Positions 1 through 7,081 are shown, numbered from the stretch's first letter. The stretch is DNA of 10,109 bases from JBBTCJ01 sp038043285 (GCA_038043285.1 JBBTCJ010000064.1:1-10109); one strand, 5' to 3'. Notes: generated by a model not told the origin, from the letters alone. Numbers and translations are program-made.

Positions 1-11
1 AATTAAATGAA

Positions 12-32
12 GAATGCGGAATGTCGAATGCG
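12..32. repeat. Heptad tandem repeat, three units
   Basis: Three consecutive 7-base units are visible: GAATGCG, GAATGTC, GAATGCG. They share the core GAATG with two variable bases between cores. The array is short and may be the end of a longer one starting beyond the left edge, since the sequence just before it (AATGAA) is AT-rich and similar in style. I recall similar GAATG-type low-complexity tracts between planctomycete genes, but cannot verify this here. Confidence 0.55.
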
Positions 33-34
33 GG

Positions 35-71
35 GGGGCCGCTTACGCGACTGAGCTGCGGGGGCGGCCCC
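35..71. repeat. GC-rich inverted repeat (hairpin)
   Basis: GGGGCCGC at 35-42 is perfectly complementary to GCGGCCCC at 64-71, giving an 8-bp all-GC stem around a 21-nt loop. On the minus strand it lies about 180 nt beyond the stop of the NPCBM gene. No T-tract follows on either strand, so it does not look like a classical intrinsic terminator. It could be a transcript 3'-end stabiliser or simply a degenerate repeat element. Confidence 0.45.
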
Positions 72-110
72 GGGGTTTGTTGTGTGTGCGGCGCGCCGTT
101 GCCGTTGATC

Positions 111-133
111 AGAGCCGCGACCGTGAGGGAGCG
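111..133 (+). repeat. Dispersed GC-rich repeat motif
   Basis: The block begins AGAGCCGCGACC and ends GTGAGGGAGCG. I recall this wording, often with its reverse complement nearby as a hairpin, as a recurring intergenic element in planctomycete genomes; that is memory, not a search result. Its last part, GGAGCG at 128-133, can pair with CGCTCC at 151-156. It shares the heptamer GAGCCGC with the two minus-strand hairpins at 1566-1616 and 1686-1709 but lies in the opposite orientation. Confidence 0.4.
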
Positions 134-251
134 CAGCCTGTGCCGCTCGCCGCTCCGGATCGAGGCTGGCCGCATCGCCAGTCCGACAGGCTTACGCGAC
201 GCCAGTTTACCTCAATGTCGGTTGCTGCAGGACGGAGCGACGGGTCGGTCG

Positions 252-1520
252 CTACCGCACCAATCCCGGTTCGATCCAGTCGAAGCGGTCCTGCAAGTCG
301 CCGTTTTCGCCGAAATCGACGAGCAGTTCGAGGCGTTGCGCCCGGCTGACGTCGATGCGCACCGGACCGAAGAGCTTGCCGGAGCGAACGTGCGGCTCCT
401 CGTAACGGGTCACGTCGTCCACGACGATGGCCACGCGTACGTCGGCGAGCGGTCCGCCGGCGTCGTCGAGGCCGAAGAAGGTTACGAACTCGTGGAACTC
501 GCCCTTGAGTTCATACCCCAGCTTGGAGCGACTGTGCACGCCTACGCCGTAATCGAAGGCTTCGCCGGCCACGGACAGCGGACCGCCGAGGACGTTTTGA
601 TCGGTTTGCGGTTCCCAGATCAATCCCAGCATGGAAGCCTGTTCGTGACTGACGGGCGTCAAGGTCGAGAGCCGCTCCCACCGTCCGCCGAGCATGTCGA
701 TTCGCCGGATGCGATCCACGGGCACAAGCACCCTGGCGCCGCAGCGGAGCCGGGCCTCGCACCCGTCGCCGGAAAGTTCGAGCGCCGTCGCGGTCATTCG
801 AGTTCCGTCGCGGAGGCGGATGACCGCAAGAAGGGAGTCGATCGGCTTGATCGAGGGCCGCGCGAATCGTACGGCGAGAAGCATTCGGCATGGAACGCGG
901 GCCGCCCCGCCGTCGCGGTCGAAGGTCAAACCCTCTTTGTCGAAGGAGGCGACGAAACCGCGCAGCACGTCCCCGTTGGTCAGGAGTAGGAGATCATCGT
1001 CGCTGATCGGAGCGCGTTGGAACCACTCGACCGTGTGGGAGTAGGCGGCGGTGAACGCCTTGGCGGAGGTGACCGAAGCAAGGGATCCGATGGGCAGCGA
1101 CACCTGGCCGGCGTCGCTTACCTCGACGATCACTTGCTCGTCGCGGCCGTCGGCAATTCGGCCTTCCCAGCGGTCACCGTCGCCGAGAATGAGGGTCCAT
1201 GTTGCTGCGGGGGCGTCGTGGCCACCATCCCCAAGCTCGGGTTCGCGCCGCGGATCGTCCAGGGTGTCGATCCGCACGACGTCGCGCGGCGGAATCTGGC
1301 GGCGCTCGCCGCTGACCTGGACGACCAGGCCGTCGGCGAGCGAAAGCTCCCTAAGCCGTCCGCGAACAGGTTGTGGTGCGACCGTACGCACGACGACCTC
1401 GCGGTCGGCGCGATCCGGACCGGCGGCAAGTAGCGGCAAGCACGCGGCGGCGGCGAAGAAAGCGAGGACGCAGGCAACGGGCGGGAGGCGATCCGAGTCT
1501 CGAGCATTTTTGGTCGGCAT
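252..1520 (-). CDS. Secreted NPCBM-domain protein
   Basis: A 422-residue protein, probably exported and carbohydrate-associated. Residues 1-33 look like a signal peptide (charged start, hydrophobic core around VACVLAFFAAAACLPLLAA). Residues about 52-277 form four degenerate repeats of roughly 40 residues, each with a strand, a turn such as NGD, DGD or RDG, and a return strand. The C-terminal part, about 297-420, matches the NPCBM/NEW2 fold: the marker YGVGVHSRSKLGYEL at 324-338, a FFGLDD turn near 348-353, and an acidic finish ending DRFDWIEP. NPCBM domains are a carbohydrate-binding-type fold often attached to glycosidases, but no catalytic domain is present here. The frame stays open to 1928, but that extension would overlap the upstream gene and lacks coding character; ATG at 1520 is chosen because the signal peptide begins there. 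No clear Shine-Dalgarno precedes it. It is separated from the upstream gene by 251 nt with hairpins, so it may be transcribed separately. Confidence 0.85.
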   Translation of the reverse strand: MPTKNARDSDRLPPVACVLAFFAAAACLPLLAAGPDRADREVVVRTVAPQPVRGRLRELSLADGLVVQVSGERRQIPPRDVVRIDTLDDPRREPELGDGGHDAPAATWTLILGDGDRWEGRIADGRDEQVIVEVSDAGQVSLPIGSLASVTSAKAFTAAYSHTVEWFQRAPISDDDLLLLTNGDVLRGFVASFDKEGLTFDRDGGAARVPCRMLLAVRFARPSIKPIDSLLAVIRLRDGTRMTATALELSGDGCEARLRCGARVLVPVDRIRRIDMLGGRWERLSTLTPVSHEQASMLGLIWEPQTDQNVLGGPLSVAGEAFDYGVGVHSRSKLGYELKGEFHEFVTFFGLDDAGGPLADVRVAIVVDDVTRYEEPHVRSGKLFGPVRIDVSRAQRLELLVDFGENGDLQDRFDWIEPGLVR

Positions 1521-1565
1521 GTAACGGTTCACGAGGGTCAATAGCCGCGTTCTCCGTAGGGGGAC

Positions 1566-1616
1566 CGCGCGGGCTGACCCTTGACACTTCGCGCCAAGGG
1601 GAGCAGCCCGCGGCTC
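1566..1616 (-). repeat. REP-like hairpin, long-loop copy
   Basis: The outer stem pairs CGCGGGCTG at 1568-1576 with CAGCCCGCG at 1604-1612, 9 perfect pairs. Inside it, CCCTTG at 1578-1583 pairs with CAAGGG at 1595-1600, leaving an 11-nt loop, so the whole forms one long two-part stem. On the minus strand the outer halves read GAGCCGCGGGC and GTCAGCCCGCGCG, almost identical to the compact copy at 1686-1709. It lies 46 nt upstream of the NPCBM start and would be in that gene's leader if transcription starts further upstream. No U-tract follows, so a repeat element or leader structure is more likely than a terminator. Confidence 0.65.
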
Positions 1617-1685
1617 GCTACAAAGCTTCCAAGTTTGCTCTGGATGAACGTTCCAGATTCCGCGCCGCTGTATCTGCCGTTGCAT

Positions 1686-1709
1686 CGCGCAGGCTGACGC
1701 CTGCGGCTC
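1686..1709 (-). repeat. REP-like hairpin, compact copy
   Basis: CGCAGGC at 1688-1694 pairs with GCCTGCG at 1699-1705 around a TGAC loop, 7 perfect pairs. On the minus strand it reads GAGCCGCAGGC followed directly by GTCAGCCTGCGCG. Against the copy at 1566-1616, 22 of 24 core positions are identical, and the two that differ (1691 and 1702) pair with each other. It begins about 62 nt past the stop of the prenyltransferase-fold gene, where it could protect the 3' end of the operon message. No U-tract is present. Confidence 0.65.
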
Positions 1710-1771
1710 AGGGGGGTTGCACCTTCGGAGGCGACGATCCGGGTGCGATTCGTTGGGCGTCAATGAAGGAC

Positions 1772-2893
1772 TCATTTCTGGAAGATCGGCAGCAAGCGAT
1801 TGGGAATCTGAAGGATGATCAAGGCCATCGCGGTCCCATATTCCTCGCCAGCCTGTCCTCTCCAAAGCCCTTCGGGTTCCTGCTTGGAGATCAGCTCCTC
1901 GCGGACGGCGGGCCACCAACGCTGCCAATGCTTGTCGCCGGCGAGGAACATGGCCTGGGCGGCGTAGTAATGGCCATAGAAATAGTGTCCGACGGTCTGG
2001 TCCTGCGGTGGTTGGAACCGATAGAGGTATTCTAACCCGCGCTGCACGATGTCCGAATCGTACAACCCGGCATACTGCAACGCGGCTACGCCCCCCGCCG
2101 ACCGGGCGAACGCCGACCCGCCCGAGTTAAGCATGTAGCGAAAGCCGCCGTCGGGGTTTTGGCTCTGCCGGACGTACTCGGTGGCCTGGTCGATCACTTC
2201 CTTGTCCACGTAGACGCCGACGTTCCTCGCGGCACGGAGGGCCATCACCTGGCACACCGTGACCGAGATGTCAGCGTCGTTTCGCACCGGTTGATAGCGC
2301 CATCCGCCTTCCTCGTTCTGGGTGTTGACGATGAGTCGAACGGCGCGACGGAGGGCCTCGTGCGTTTCCGGCCGAGGCGTCATGCCGTATACCTCGGCGA
2401 GGAACAACGTAGCAAACCCGTGTCCGTACATCGGCCCGTGCGAGGTTTCGGCGGCGAGGAGTCCGCTTTCGGAAGCCTGGGAAAGCACAAAGGCCAGGCA
2501 TCGCTCCACCGCGTCGCCGTATCGTCCGCGGCCGGGCACGCTGCCGTCGGCCATGAAGGCCAGCCCTGCCAGCCCGGTGATCCCGACGTGCGCGCCATAA
2601 TGCGACATACTCCCGAACGCCCCGTCGTCCGCCTGGTGCCGGGCCAGCCAGGTCAGCCCGCGTTCGATGCTCGCCTTGGCCGCAGGGGTGAACTCGGCGT
2701 CAGATGGGGTAGCCGCCCGGTTGCCCGGCGGGTCAGGTCGAACAGACTGCGCGTGAACCTCAACGCCCCCACTGAGGATCGCCGCCCAACCCATGATGCA
2801 CACTGCGCGCCGCAATGCGCGCGGCCATTCAGGCCGGCAACGAGCCGGCGAGTCCGCTACGATGGTTCTCCGCCGCGGTGCAGTTCCGGTCAT
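1772..2893 (-). CDS. Secreted prenyltransferase/squalene-oxidase repeat protein
   Basis: A 373-residue protein of the terpenoid-cyclase/prenyltransferase alpha-alpha barrel fold. A hydrophobic segment near 31-49, ending VHAQ, suggests a signal peptide with cleavage around residue 48. Repeats with the usual Q-x-x-x-G-[GA]-[FW] style are visible at about 79-95 (WLARHQADDGAFGS), 181-201 (NTQNEEGGWRYQ) and 234-254 (RQSQNPDGGFRYM), with weaker ones at 128-149, 283-296 and 331-346. The segment DADISVTVCQVMALR at 206-220 sits where cyclases carry the DxDD motif. It is much shorter than squalene-hopene cyclase (about 630 residues) and apparently exported, so a cyclase role is doubtful; a binding or scaffold role is equally possible. 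The ATG overlaps the upstream stop as ATGA, and an AGGAGG lies 10 nt upstream (2904-2909), which fixes this start. The same frame stays open to 3556, but that part is a shadow of the upstream gene. Confidence 0.87.
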   Translation of the reverse strand: MTGTAPRRRTIVADSPARCRPEWPRALRRAVCIMGWAAILSGGVEVHAQSVRPDPPGNRAATPSDAEFTPAAKASIERGLTWLARHQADDGAFGSMSHYGAHVGITGLAGLAFMADGSVPGRGRYGDAVERCLAFVLSQASESGLLAAETSHGPMYGHGFATLFLAEVYGMTPRPETHEALRRAVRLIVNTQNEEGGWRYQPVRNDADISVTVCQVMALRAARNVGVYVDKEVIDQATEYVRQSQNPDGGFRYMLNSGGSAFARSAGGVAALQYAGLYDSDIVQRGLEYLYRFQPPQDQTVGHYFYGHYYAAQAMFLAGDKHWQRWWPAVREELISKQEPEGLWRGQAGEEYGTAMALIILQIPNRLLPIFQK

Positions 2894-3606
2894 CGTTCGT
2901 CGGCCTCCTGCAGCGCGCGATAGTATCGTTCGACCCAGGCGCGGTACCGTTCGAGGCAGTTTTCGCCGCTTCCCTGGATCACCTCCTCGCGGTCCCGCGC
3001 CGGTAGGTGGCCCCATCCGCGGCGCAGCTCGCGCATGGTTCCTCCCTCGCGTTTCTCGTCGGTCTCGCCCAGCGGTGGACCGAGGCTCTCGACCGAGTCG
3101 GACGGTTTTAATCGCGCCGCCCGGTCGGACGGCGCCGCGTCGTCCTTCTTGGCGCTTTTCGGCGGAGGCTGCATGCGCCGGCGGTCGGCGCTCACCGACT
3201 TCGACGGCTGTCGACTTGGGCGCCGTTGCATGGCGGCGGCCTTGATGGCTTCGTCCAGCTTTTCCACTGCCTGCGTTTGCACTTTCTGTGTCTTCTCGCC
3301 CGCGTCGAACTGCACGCCCACGCGCTTTGCTGACTCGTTCATCAGGCGAATGACGTTGTCCATAATGCCCTCGTCGGAATCGTTGACGGCCTTGCGGATG
3401 AGTCTGCGGGAAAGCTCGTCGGCGGGCGTCGTCTGCGACGGCTTGGGCTTCTCCTTGGTTTCGTCCTGGGCGGAACACGGATGGCCGAAGCCCAAACACC
3501 ATGCCGCCCCTAACGCGGCGATGGCGCCGATGGCGCGAACGGATCGGCTCCTCCAATCGAGCATCGCCTTGTTCCTGTTGCGAATCATTGCAGAGGCATC
3601 CTGCAT
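2890..3606 (-). CDS. Small secreted charged protein of the cluster
   Basis: A protein of 238 residues, or 224 if the inner start is used. No named domain is recognised. A hydrophobic stretch at about 24-41, followed by CSAQ, suggests a signal peptide. Residues 62-123 are predicted helical (DELSRRLIRKAVNDSDEGIMDNVIRLMNES is the first part, positions 63-92). Residues 128-190 are a low-complexity Lys/Arg/Pro/Ser linker. The C-terminus has a conserved-looking module, WGHLPARDREEVIQG at 198-212 followed by ERYRAWVERYYRALQ at 219-233, which I recall from small proteins next to DUF4175-like genes in planctomycetes. It starts 4 nt after the upstream stop and overlaps the downstream start by 4 nt. The start is uncertain: ATG at 3606, 3588 or 3564; the last has an AGGA 8 nt upstream and gives a cleaner signal peptide. 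Function unknown; probably a periplasmic partner of the large coiled-coil protein. Confidence 0.78.
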   Translation of the reverse strand: MQDASAMIRNRNKAMLDWRSRSVRAIGAIAALGAAWCLGFGHPCSAQDETKEKPKPSQTTPADELSRRLIRKAVNDSDEGIMDNVIRLMNESAKRVGVQFDAGEKTQKVQTQAVEKLDEAIKAAAMQRRPSRQPSKSVSADRRRMQPPPKSAKKDDAAPSDRAARLKPSDSVESLGPPLGETDEKREGGTMRELRRGWGHLPARDREEVIQGSGENCLERYRAWVERYYRALQEADER

Positions 3607-3610
3607 GGGC

Positions 3611-6600
3611 CTAGTGTCCTCGCGCCCGCTCGGTCACGCGTTCGGTGAGGCGCCGCACCTCGACCTGGTCTTCGCCGAGTTCTGCTAGCCGCTGCAACTG
3701 TTCCTCGGTCGCGTTGTCGGCATCGAACGAACCACCCAGGGCTTGGGTTCGCTCAAGGATGTCGATTTGCATGGTCTTGAGCACCAGCAGCTCGGCGAGC
3801 GCGGGCACGGGCTTCGTCTCTCCCGACGCCTGCTCGCCCTCGCCTCCGGTTTGCTCCGCTTCGGCAAACTCGCTCTCCATCGGAAGCGATTGCGTCTCGA
3901 CAATGGCCACGATCAACTTCTTCAGCTCCCGCGCGATGCGCTCCTGGAGCGCCAGAAGCGCCTCGTCAATGCGCCGCGCGTCCAGGGCGTCGCGACTTTG
4001 ATCCATCCAGGGGCTGACCCGCTCCAGCGCCCACTCGTACACCGGAACCTTCTCCAGTGCCGGCAGAACCGCCGAAACGCGTTCACGAACGTCGGCCTGT
4101 TCGCGAGCCAGTTTCGACGCCGTGCGGGCTTCGCCTCTTCCGAGCCGTCCTTTCTGGACCACCGCCTGGCGCAACTTGACCGCGGCCTCGTTGACCGCGA
4201 GCTGTCCCGCGAGCATCGCCTCCAGTTCGTCATGGATCTGGGCGAGCGAATGGCGAAGTTGCTCCTCGGCGGCGCGGTTGGCGGCTTCTTCCAACTCCGC
4301 GCGGGCCCGCTCCAGCAACCCGATCGCCTCATCCTGCCCAGGGACGGCAGAGTCGGCCTTGTGTCCAGCCAGCGCCTCGCCGGCCTGTTCCATCGGTCGA
4401 GAGGCTTGCCGCACCACCCGCGACGCCGACTCCGAGCGTTCCGACTCCGCCATGTCGTCCGCGACCAGCGACGCATTTCGCGCCAGCGTGCGTTGCTGAG
4501 CGGCGAGCGATTCACAGGCGGGTTCGACGGACGTCAGTGATGCAGCCTCTGTGGTCGCCGCCCTCAGCACCGCCTGGTCTTCGATCAGCCGGGCGACCTG
4601 CTCCTCGGCAGCCTGCAGCCGCTTCCGCAACTCCTCCAGGGACCTTGCATCCCGATCGCGAAGGGCGGAGATCATCGCGCGGATCGCTTCTGCGGCGGCT
4701 CGCTGGTCGATGGCGGCTGCCGCAGTGCGGTTGGATTCGATCGCCTCGCCGGCCAAGGAGAGGTGCTTGAGCAACTCTCTGGCTCGGGCGGCTCGAACGG
4801 CGTCGTCCACGGCGTCGGCGGCGGCGGGATCCTTGGCCCGTGTCACGTCCCTGGTCCGAGCCATCTCCTCCAAGTGCTGTGCCGCATCGGAAGCGACTTG
4901 TTGCTGCTGGCGCGAGAGGCGCCGCAGCGACGCGGCTTCGTCCTCACTGAGTGAGTCCGACGTTTTTCCGAGGGTGTCACGCTCCAGCGTTGCGGTCTCC
5001 GTGGTCAACTTCATCTGCCGGTCGAGGAGGTCGCGGGTCCGCGCGACCACGCCCTGGAACGCGCCCCATTGGGCGATGGAACGCAACGCCTGTTGAAGTC
5101 GTACGACCGCCTCCTGTTCGGCCTGAAGCGCATCGCCCACCGCGTGTTGCTGCGCGGCGGCCTCGGCCTGGTCACGGATCGAAAGCAACGCCTCGACGGC
5201 AACGTTCATCGGTCCAGCGGCGGTGTCACGAAGCCCCCTGGAGAGCGCCAGAAGATTGGCCGCGGTTTCCTCGCCGCCGACGCGATTGCCCTCCACGCCG
5301 GCGCGAAGCTCGTCCAGCCGCCCGGCGATCTCCCTAACCTGCCGCGCCAGGCGACTCTGTCCGCCGGACATCGACACGGCGCCTTGTCGGTCGCCTTCGG
5401 CCAGGACCGGCGGCGGATCCTCCGGATTTAGAAGCGCCGATGTTCGATCGTAGATGGTTTGCTCGTCCACGACCGCCTGGCGGAGTCGACGCTCCAAAGT
5501 CACGAGGTCCTCGCGTACCCGAAGCTCAAATTCCGCCTCGGTAATGATGCGAAGGGTCATCGGTGAGGATCGACCGACCTGACCGGCGCCGTCCGAGCCG
5601 GGTTGATTATCGAACGCGACAACCTCGTAGCTGACCGTCGTGCCGGGTGCGGCGGAAAGAGTCTTGATCTCCCAGACGTGGTTCAACACAATCTCGACGC
5701 CATGTTCGGTCTGAAGACCTGGGAGGTCGCGGCCAAGCGGAACGATCGCGGCATTCCCGTCGGAGACGCGAACTGAATGCAGCTCGGCGCGCCGGACGCC
5801 GAAATCGTCGTCGATTCGTACGGCCAACGACACCGACCCGCGCGGCGTGACGTCCACGCTTGCGTGCGGCGCCAGCACCGAGACCGCCGGGGGAGAATCG
5901 GGCACCACGCGAATCGAATAGGCGCCGCCTCCGCGGTTTGCAAAACCGTCCTGGTCGCGTAGTTCCGCGCGGAGCACCATGTTCCGGGCTAGTTCGATCA
6001 CCGCGGAGGCTTGTCGCTCATCGAGCGGATTCACGACCAACGGAATCCAATCGCCGTCCTCGGATCGTAGGCCAACAGTTGACTCGGGATCCAGGGGCTT
6101 GCTGGTCCGCAGCAACAGGGTGGCGCGCCCGCCGACTACGCCGCTCACCGGTCCCAGGGCGAGATCCTCGACGCGCGTCGGCCGTCGCGCCGCGTAAGCG
6201 GGCGGCTCGATCGCCGCGAGCGCCTCCATCACCTCCGGACGACGGATGGCGCGAATCAACCCCGGCGTATTGGCCGTGCTGGCGTCCCCGGCCTCGAACC
6301 AATACCGGAGGTTCTGGGCGACCGAGTCGATGCGCGTCGAGTAAGCCCCATCCTCATCGGGTTGCATCGCCAACACCGTGGATGCGCCGCCCTCGTCGAG
6401 CAGATGAACCACCACGCGAATGCCCTCGTGCCATCCGCGGTCGATGCGCAGCCGAACCGTTGTCGATTCGCCGAGCGGCACGACCTGGTCGGCGGTCAGC
6501 GGCATGATGCCGACGGCACGGGGCCATTCGCTGTCGCCCCACGGATCCAGGTATCGCGCGGCCCCCACGCGAATCCATTGTGGGGCCAACCAAAGGATGG

Positions 6601-7081
6601 TCAGCAGTGTCAGAGCGCCCAAAAAGGAAAAGCCCATTCGCCGCGCCAACGGTCCCATCGACAACGCTGACTCGAGCGGAATCCCGCTGACCTCCTCTTC
6701 GGTCCGGGCAACTGCTTCGCGCATCAGGGCGGATGACGAATCGCCTCCCTCCAGGAAGTTCACGGCGCTGGAGAGCTGGTCGCGCAGGCTTCCGAAATGA
6801 TGCTCCAACCGAGCGGCCAGCTCGTCGATCCCCAGCCGTGCCTGGAGCGGCGTGACGATCCAGTGGTACGACGACGCGACGAATCCTGCGACAAACAACG
6901 TCGCCCCCACGGCGCGGAGCGGCACTGGAAGCCACAGCAGCCAGTCCAACACCACGATGGTCAACAGGGCCGTCACCCCGCCGGCGAGCACTGCGAACAC
7001 GCCGTAGGCCACCAGGCGCCGACGGACTCTCCGCTGCAACGTTTCAAGCCGGGAAATCAATTGGATTCTTTTTTTGTCCAT
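3611..7081 (-). CDS. DUF4175-like membrane coiled-coil protein
   Basis: A 1156-residue membrane protein. Hydrophobic segments lie at about 25-51, 54-76 and 148-169, consistent with an N-terminal membrane anchor. Residues about 195-515 look like tandem beta-sandwich domains, with a recognisable VRIDDDFGVRRAELH at 421-435. From about 515 to 1060 the sequence is very rich in Ala, Glu, Arg and Gln and should form long helices or coiled coils. The C-terminus has ALAELLVLKTMQIDILERTQ at 1094-1113, which resembles a conserved motif of planctomycete homologues. The layout fits the DUF4175-like group; molecular function unknown. The start is firm because the codon just before this ATG is an in-frame TAA. 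No Shine-Dalgarno is visible, and the start is followed by a run of seven A. A 94-nt gap with two palindromes separates it from the VWA gene upstream, and the small secreted-protein gene follows after 4 nt, so it probably belongs to the same operon but may have its own control point. Confidence 0.88.
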   Translation of the reverse strand: MDKKRIQLISRLETLQRRVRRRLVAYGVFAVLAGGVTALLTIVVLDWLLWLPVPLRAVGATLFVAGFVASSYHWIVTPLQARLGIDELAARLEHHFGSLRDQLSSAVNFLEGGDSSSALMREAVARTEEEVSGIPLESALSMGPLARRMGFSFLGALTLLTILWLAPQWIRVGAARYLDPWGDSEWPRAVGIMPLTADQVVPLGESTTVRLRIDRGWHEGIRVVVHLLDEGGASTVLAMQPDEDGAYSTRIDSVAQNLRYWFEAGDASTANTPGLIRAIRRPEVMEALAAIEPPAYAARRPTRVEDLALGPVSGVVGGRATLLLRTSKPLDPESTVGLRSEDGDWIPLVVNPLDERQASAVIELARNMVLRAELRDQDGFANRGGGAYSIRVVPDSPPAVSVLAPHASVDVTPRGSVSLAVRIDDDFGVRRAELHSVRVSDGNAAIVPLGRDLPGLQTEHGVEIVLNHVWEIKTLSAAPGTTVSYEVVAFDNQPGSDGAGQVGRSSPMTLRIITEAEFELRVREDLVTLERRLRQAVVDEQTIYDRTSALLNPEDPPPVLAEGDRQGAVSMSGGQSRLARQVREIAGRLDELRAGVEGNRVGGEETAANLLALSRGLRDTAAGPMNVAVEALLSIRDQAEAAAQQHAVGDALQAEQEAVVRLQQALRSIAQWGAFQGVVARTRDLLDRQMKLTTETATLERDTLGKTSDSLSEDEAASLRRLSRQQQQVASDAAQHLEEMARTRDVTRAKDPAAADAVDDAVRAARARELLKHLSLAGEAIESNRTAAAAIDQRAAAEAIRAMISALRDRDARSLEELRKRLQAAEEQVARLIEDQAVLRAATTEAASLTSVEPACESLAAQQRTLARNASLVADDMAESERSESASRVVRQASRPMEQAGEALAGHKADSAVPGQDEAIGLLERARAELEEAANRAAEEQLRHSLAQIHDELEAMLAGQLAVNEAAVKLRQAVVQKGRLGRGEARTASKLAREQADVRERVSAVLPALEKVPVYEWALERVSPWMDQSRDALDARRIDEALLALQERIARELKKLIVAIVETQSLPMESEFAEAEQTGGEGEQASGETKPVPALAELLVLKTMQIDILERTQALGGSFDADNATEEQLQRLAELGEDQVEVRRLTERVTERARGH

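Larger units (their letters stand above)
1..251. other. Gene-free 3' flank with short repeats
   Basis: I see no credible gene here. The stretch lies downstream of the NPCBM-protein gene, which reads leftwards and stops at 252. It holds a short period-7 repeat at 12-32, an 8-bp inverted repeat at 35-42 and 64-71, a GC-rich motif at 111-133 that resembles a dispersed planctomycete repeat, and an 11-bp direct repeat (GCTTACGCGAC) at 41-51 and 190-200. Plus-strand reading frames crossing it continue antisense through the NPCBM gene and have compositions expected of shadow frames. No promoter or tRNA-like fold was recognised. Confidence 0.6.
1521..1771. other. Structured intergenic region, no gene
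   Basis: This 251-nt gap between the prenyltransferase-fold gene and the NPCBM gene carries two related hairpins (1566-1616 and 1686-1709) and a weaker inverted repeat at 1639-1657 (TCTGGA / TCCAGA with a 7-nt loop containing AACGTT). Any promoter for the NPCBM gene should lie here on the minus strand, but I cannot identify convincing -35 and -10 boxes. No T-tract follows either hairpin on the minus strand. Reading frames through it are extensions or shadows of neighbouring genes. Confidence 0.6.

Noticed and set aside
21..989. Long plus-strand open frame antisense to the NPCBM gene
   Set aside because: It mirrors the minus-strand gene, has no recognisable domain or signal, and such antisense frames are common in GC-rich DNA.
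1581..1586. TTGACA as a plus-strand -35 box
   Set aside because: It is part of the hairpin, no -10 box follows at 16-18 nt, and no plus-strand gene lies downstream.
1566..1616. Intrinsic terminator
   Set aside because: The stem is strong, but no T-rich tract follows on either strand.
1521..1928. N-terminal extension of the NPCBM frame
   Set aside because: It would include both hairpins and overlap the upstream gene; the signal peptide starts at 1520.
1373..2035. Plus-strand open frame over the intergenic hairpins
   Set aside because: It crosses the ends of two convincing minus-strand genes and the structured gap; its composition is that of a shadow frame.
2894..3556. N-terminal extension of the prenyltransferase-fold frame
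   Set aside because: It overlaps the small secreted protein in another frame, is extremely Arg/Gly/Pro-rich, and the ATG at 2893 has a good AGGAGG and leads into a signal peptide.
3743..4540. Plus-strand open frames opposite the coiled-coil gene
   Set aside because: They are antisense shadows of a highly biased Ala/Arg/Glu-coding sequence.
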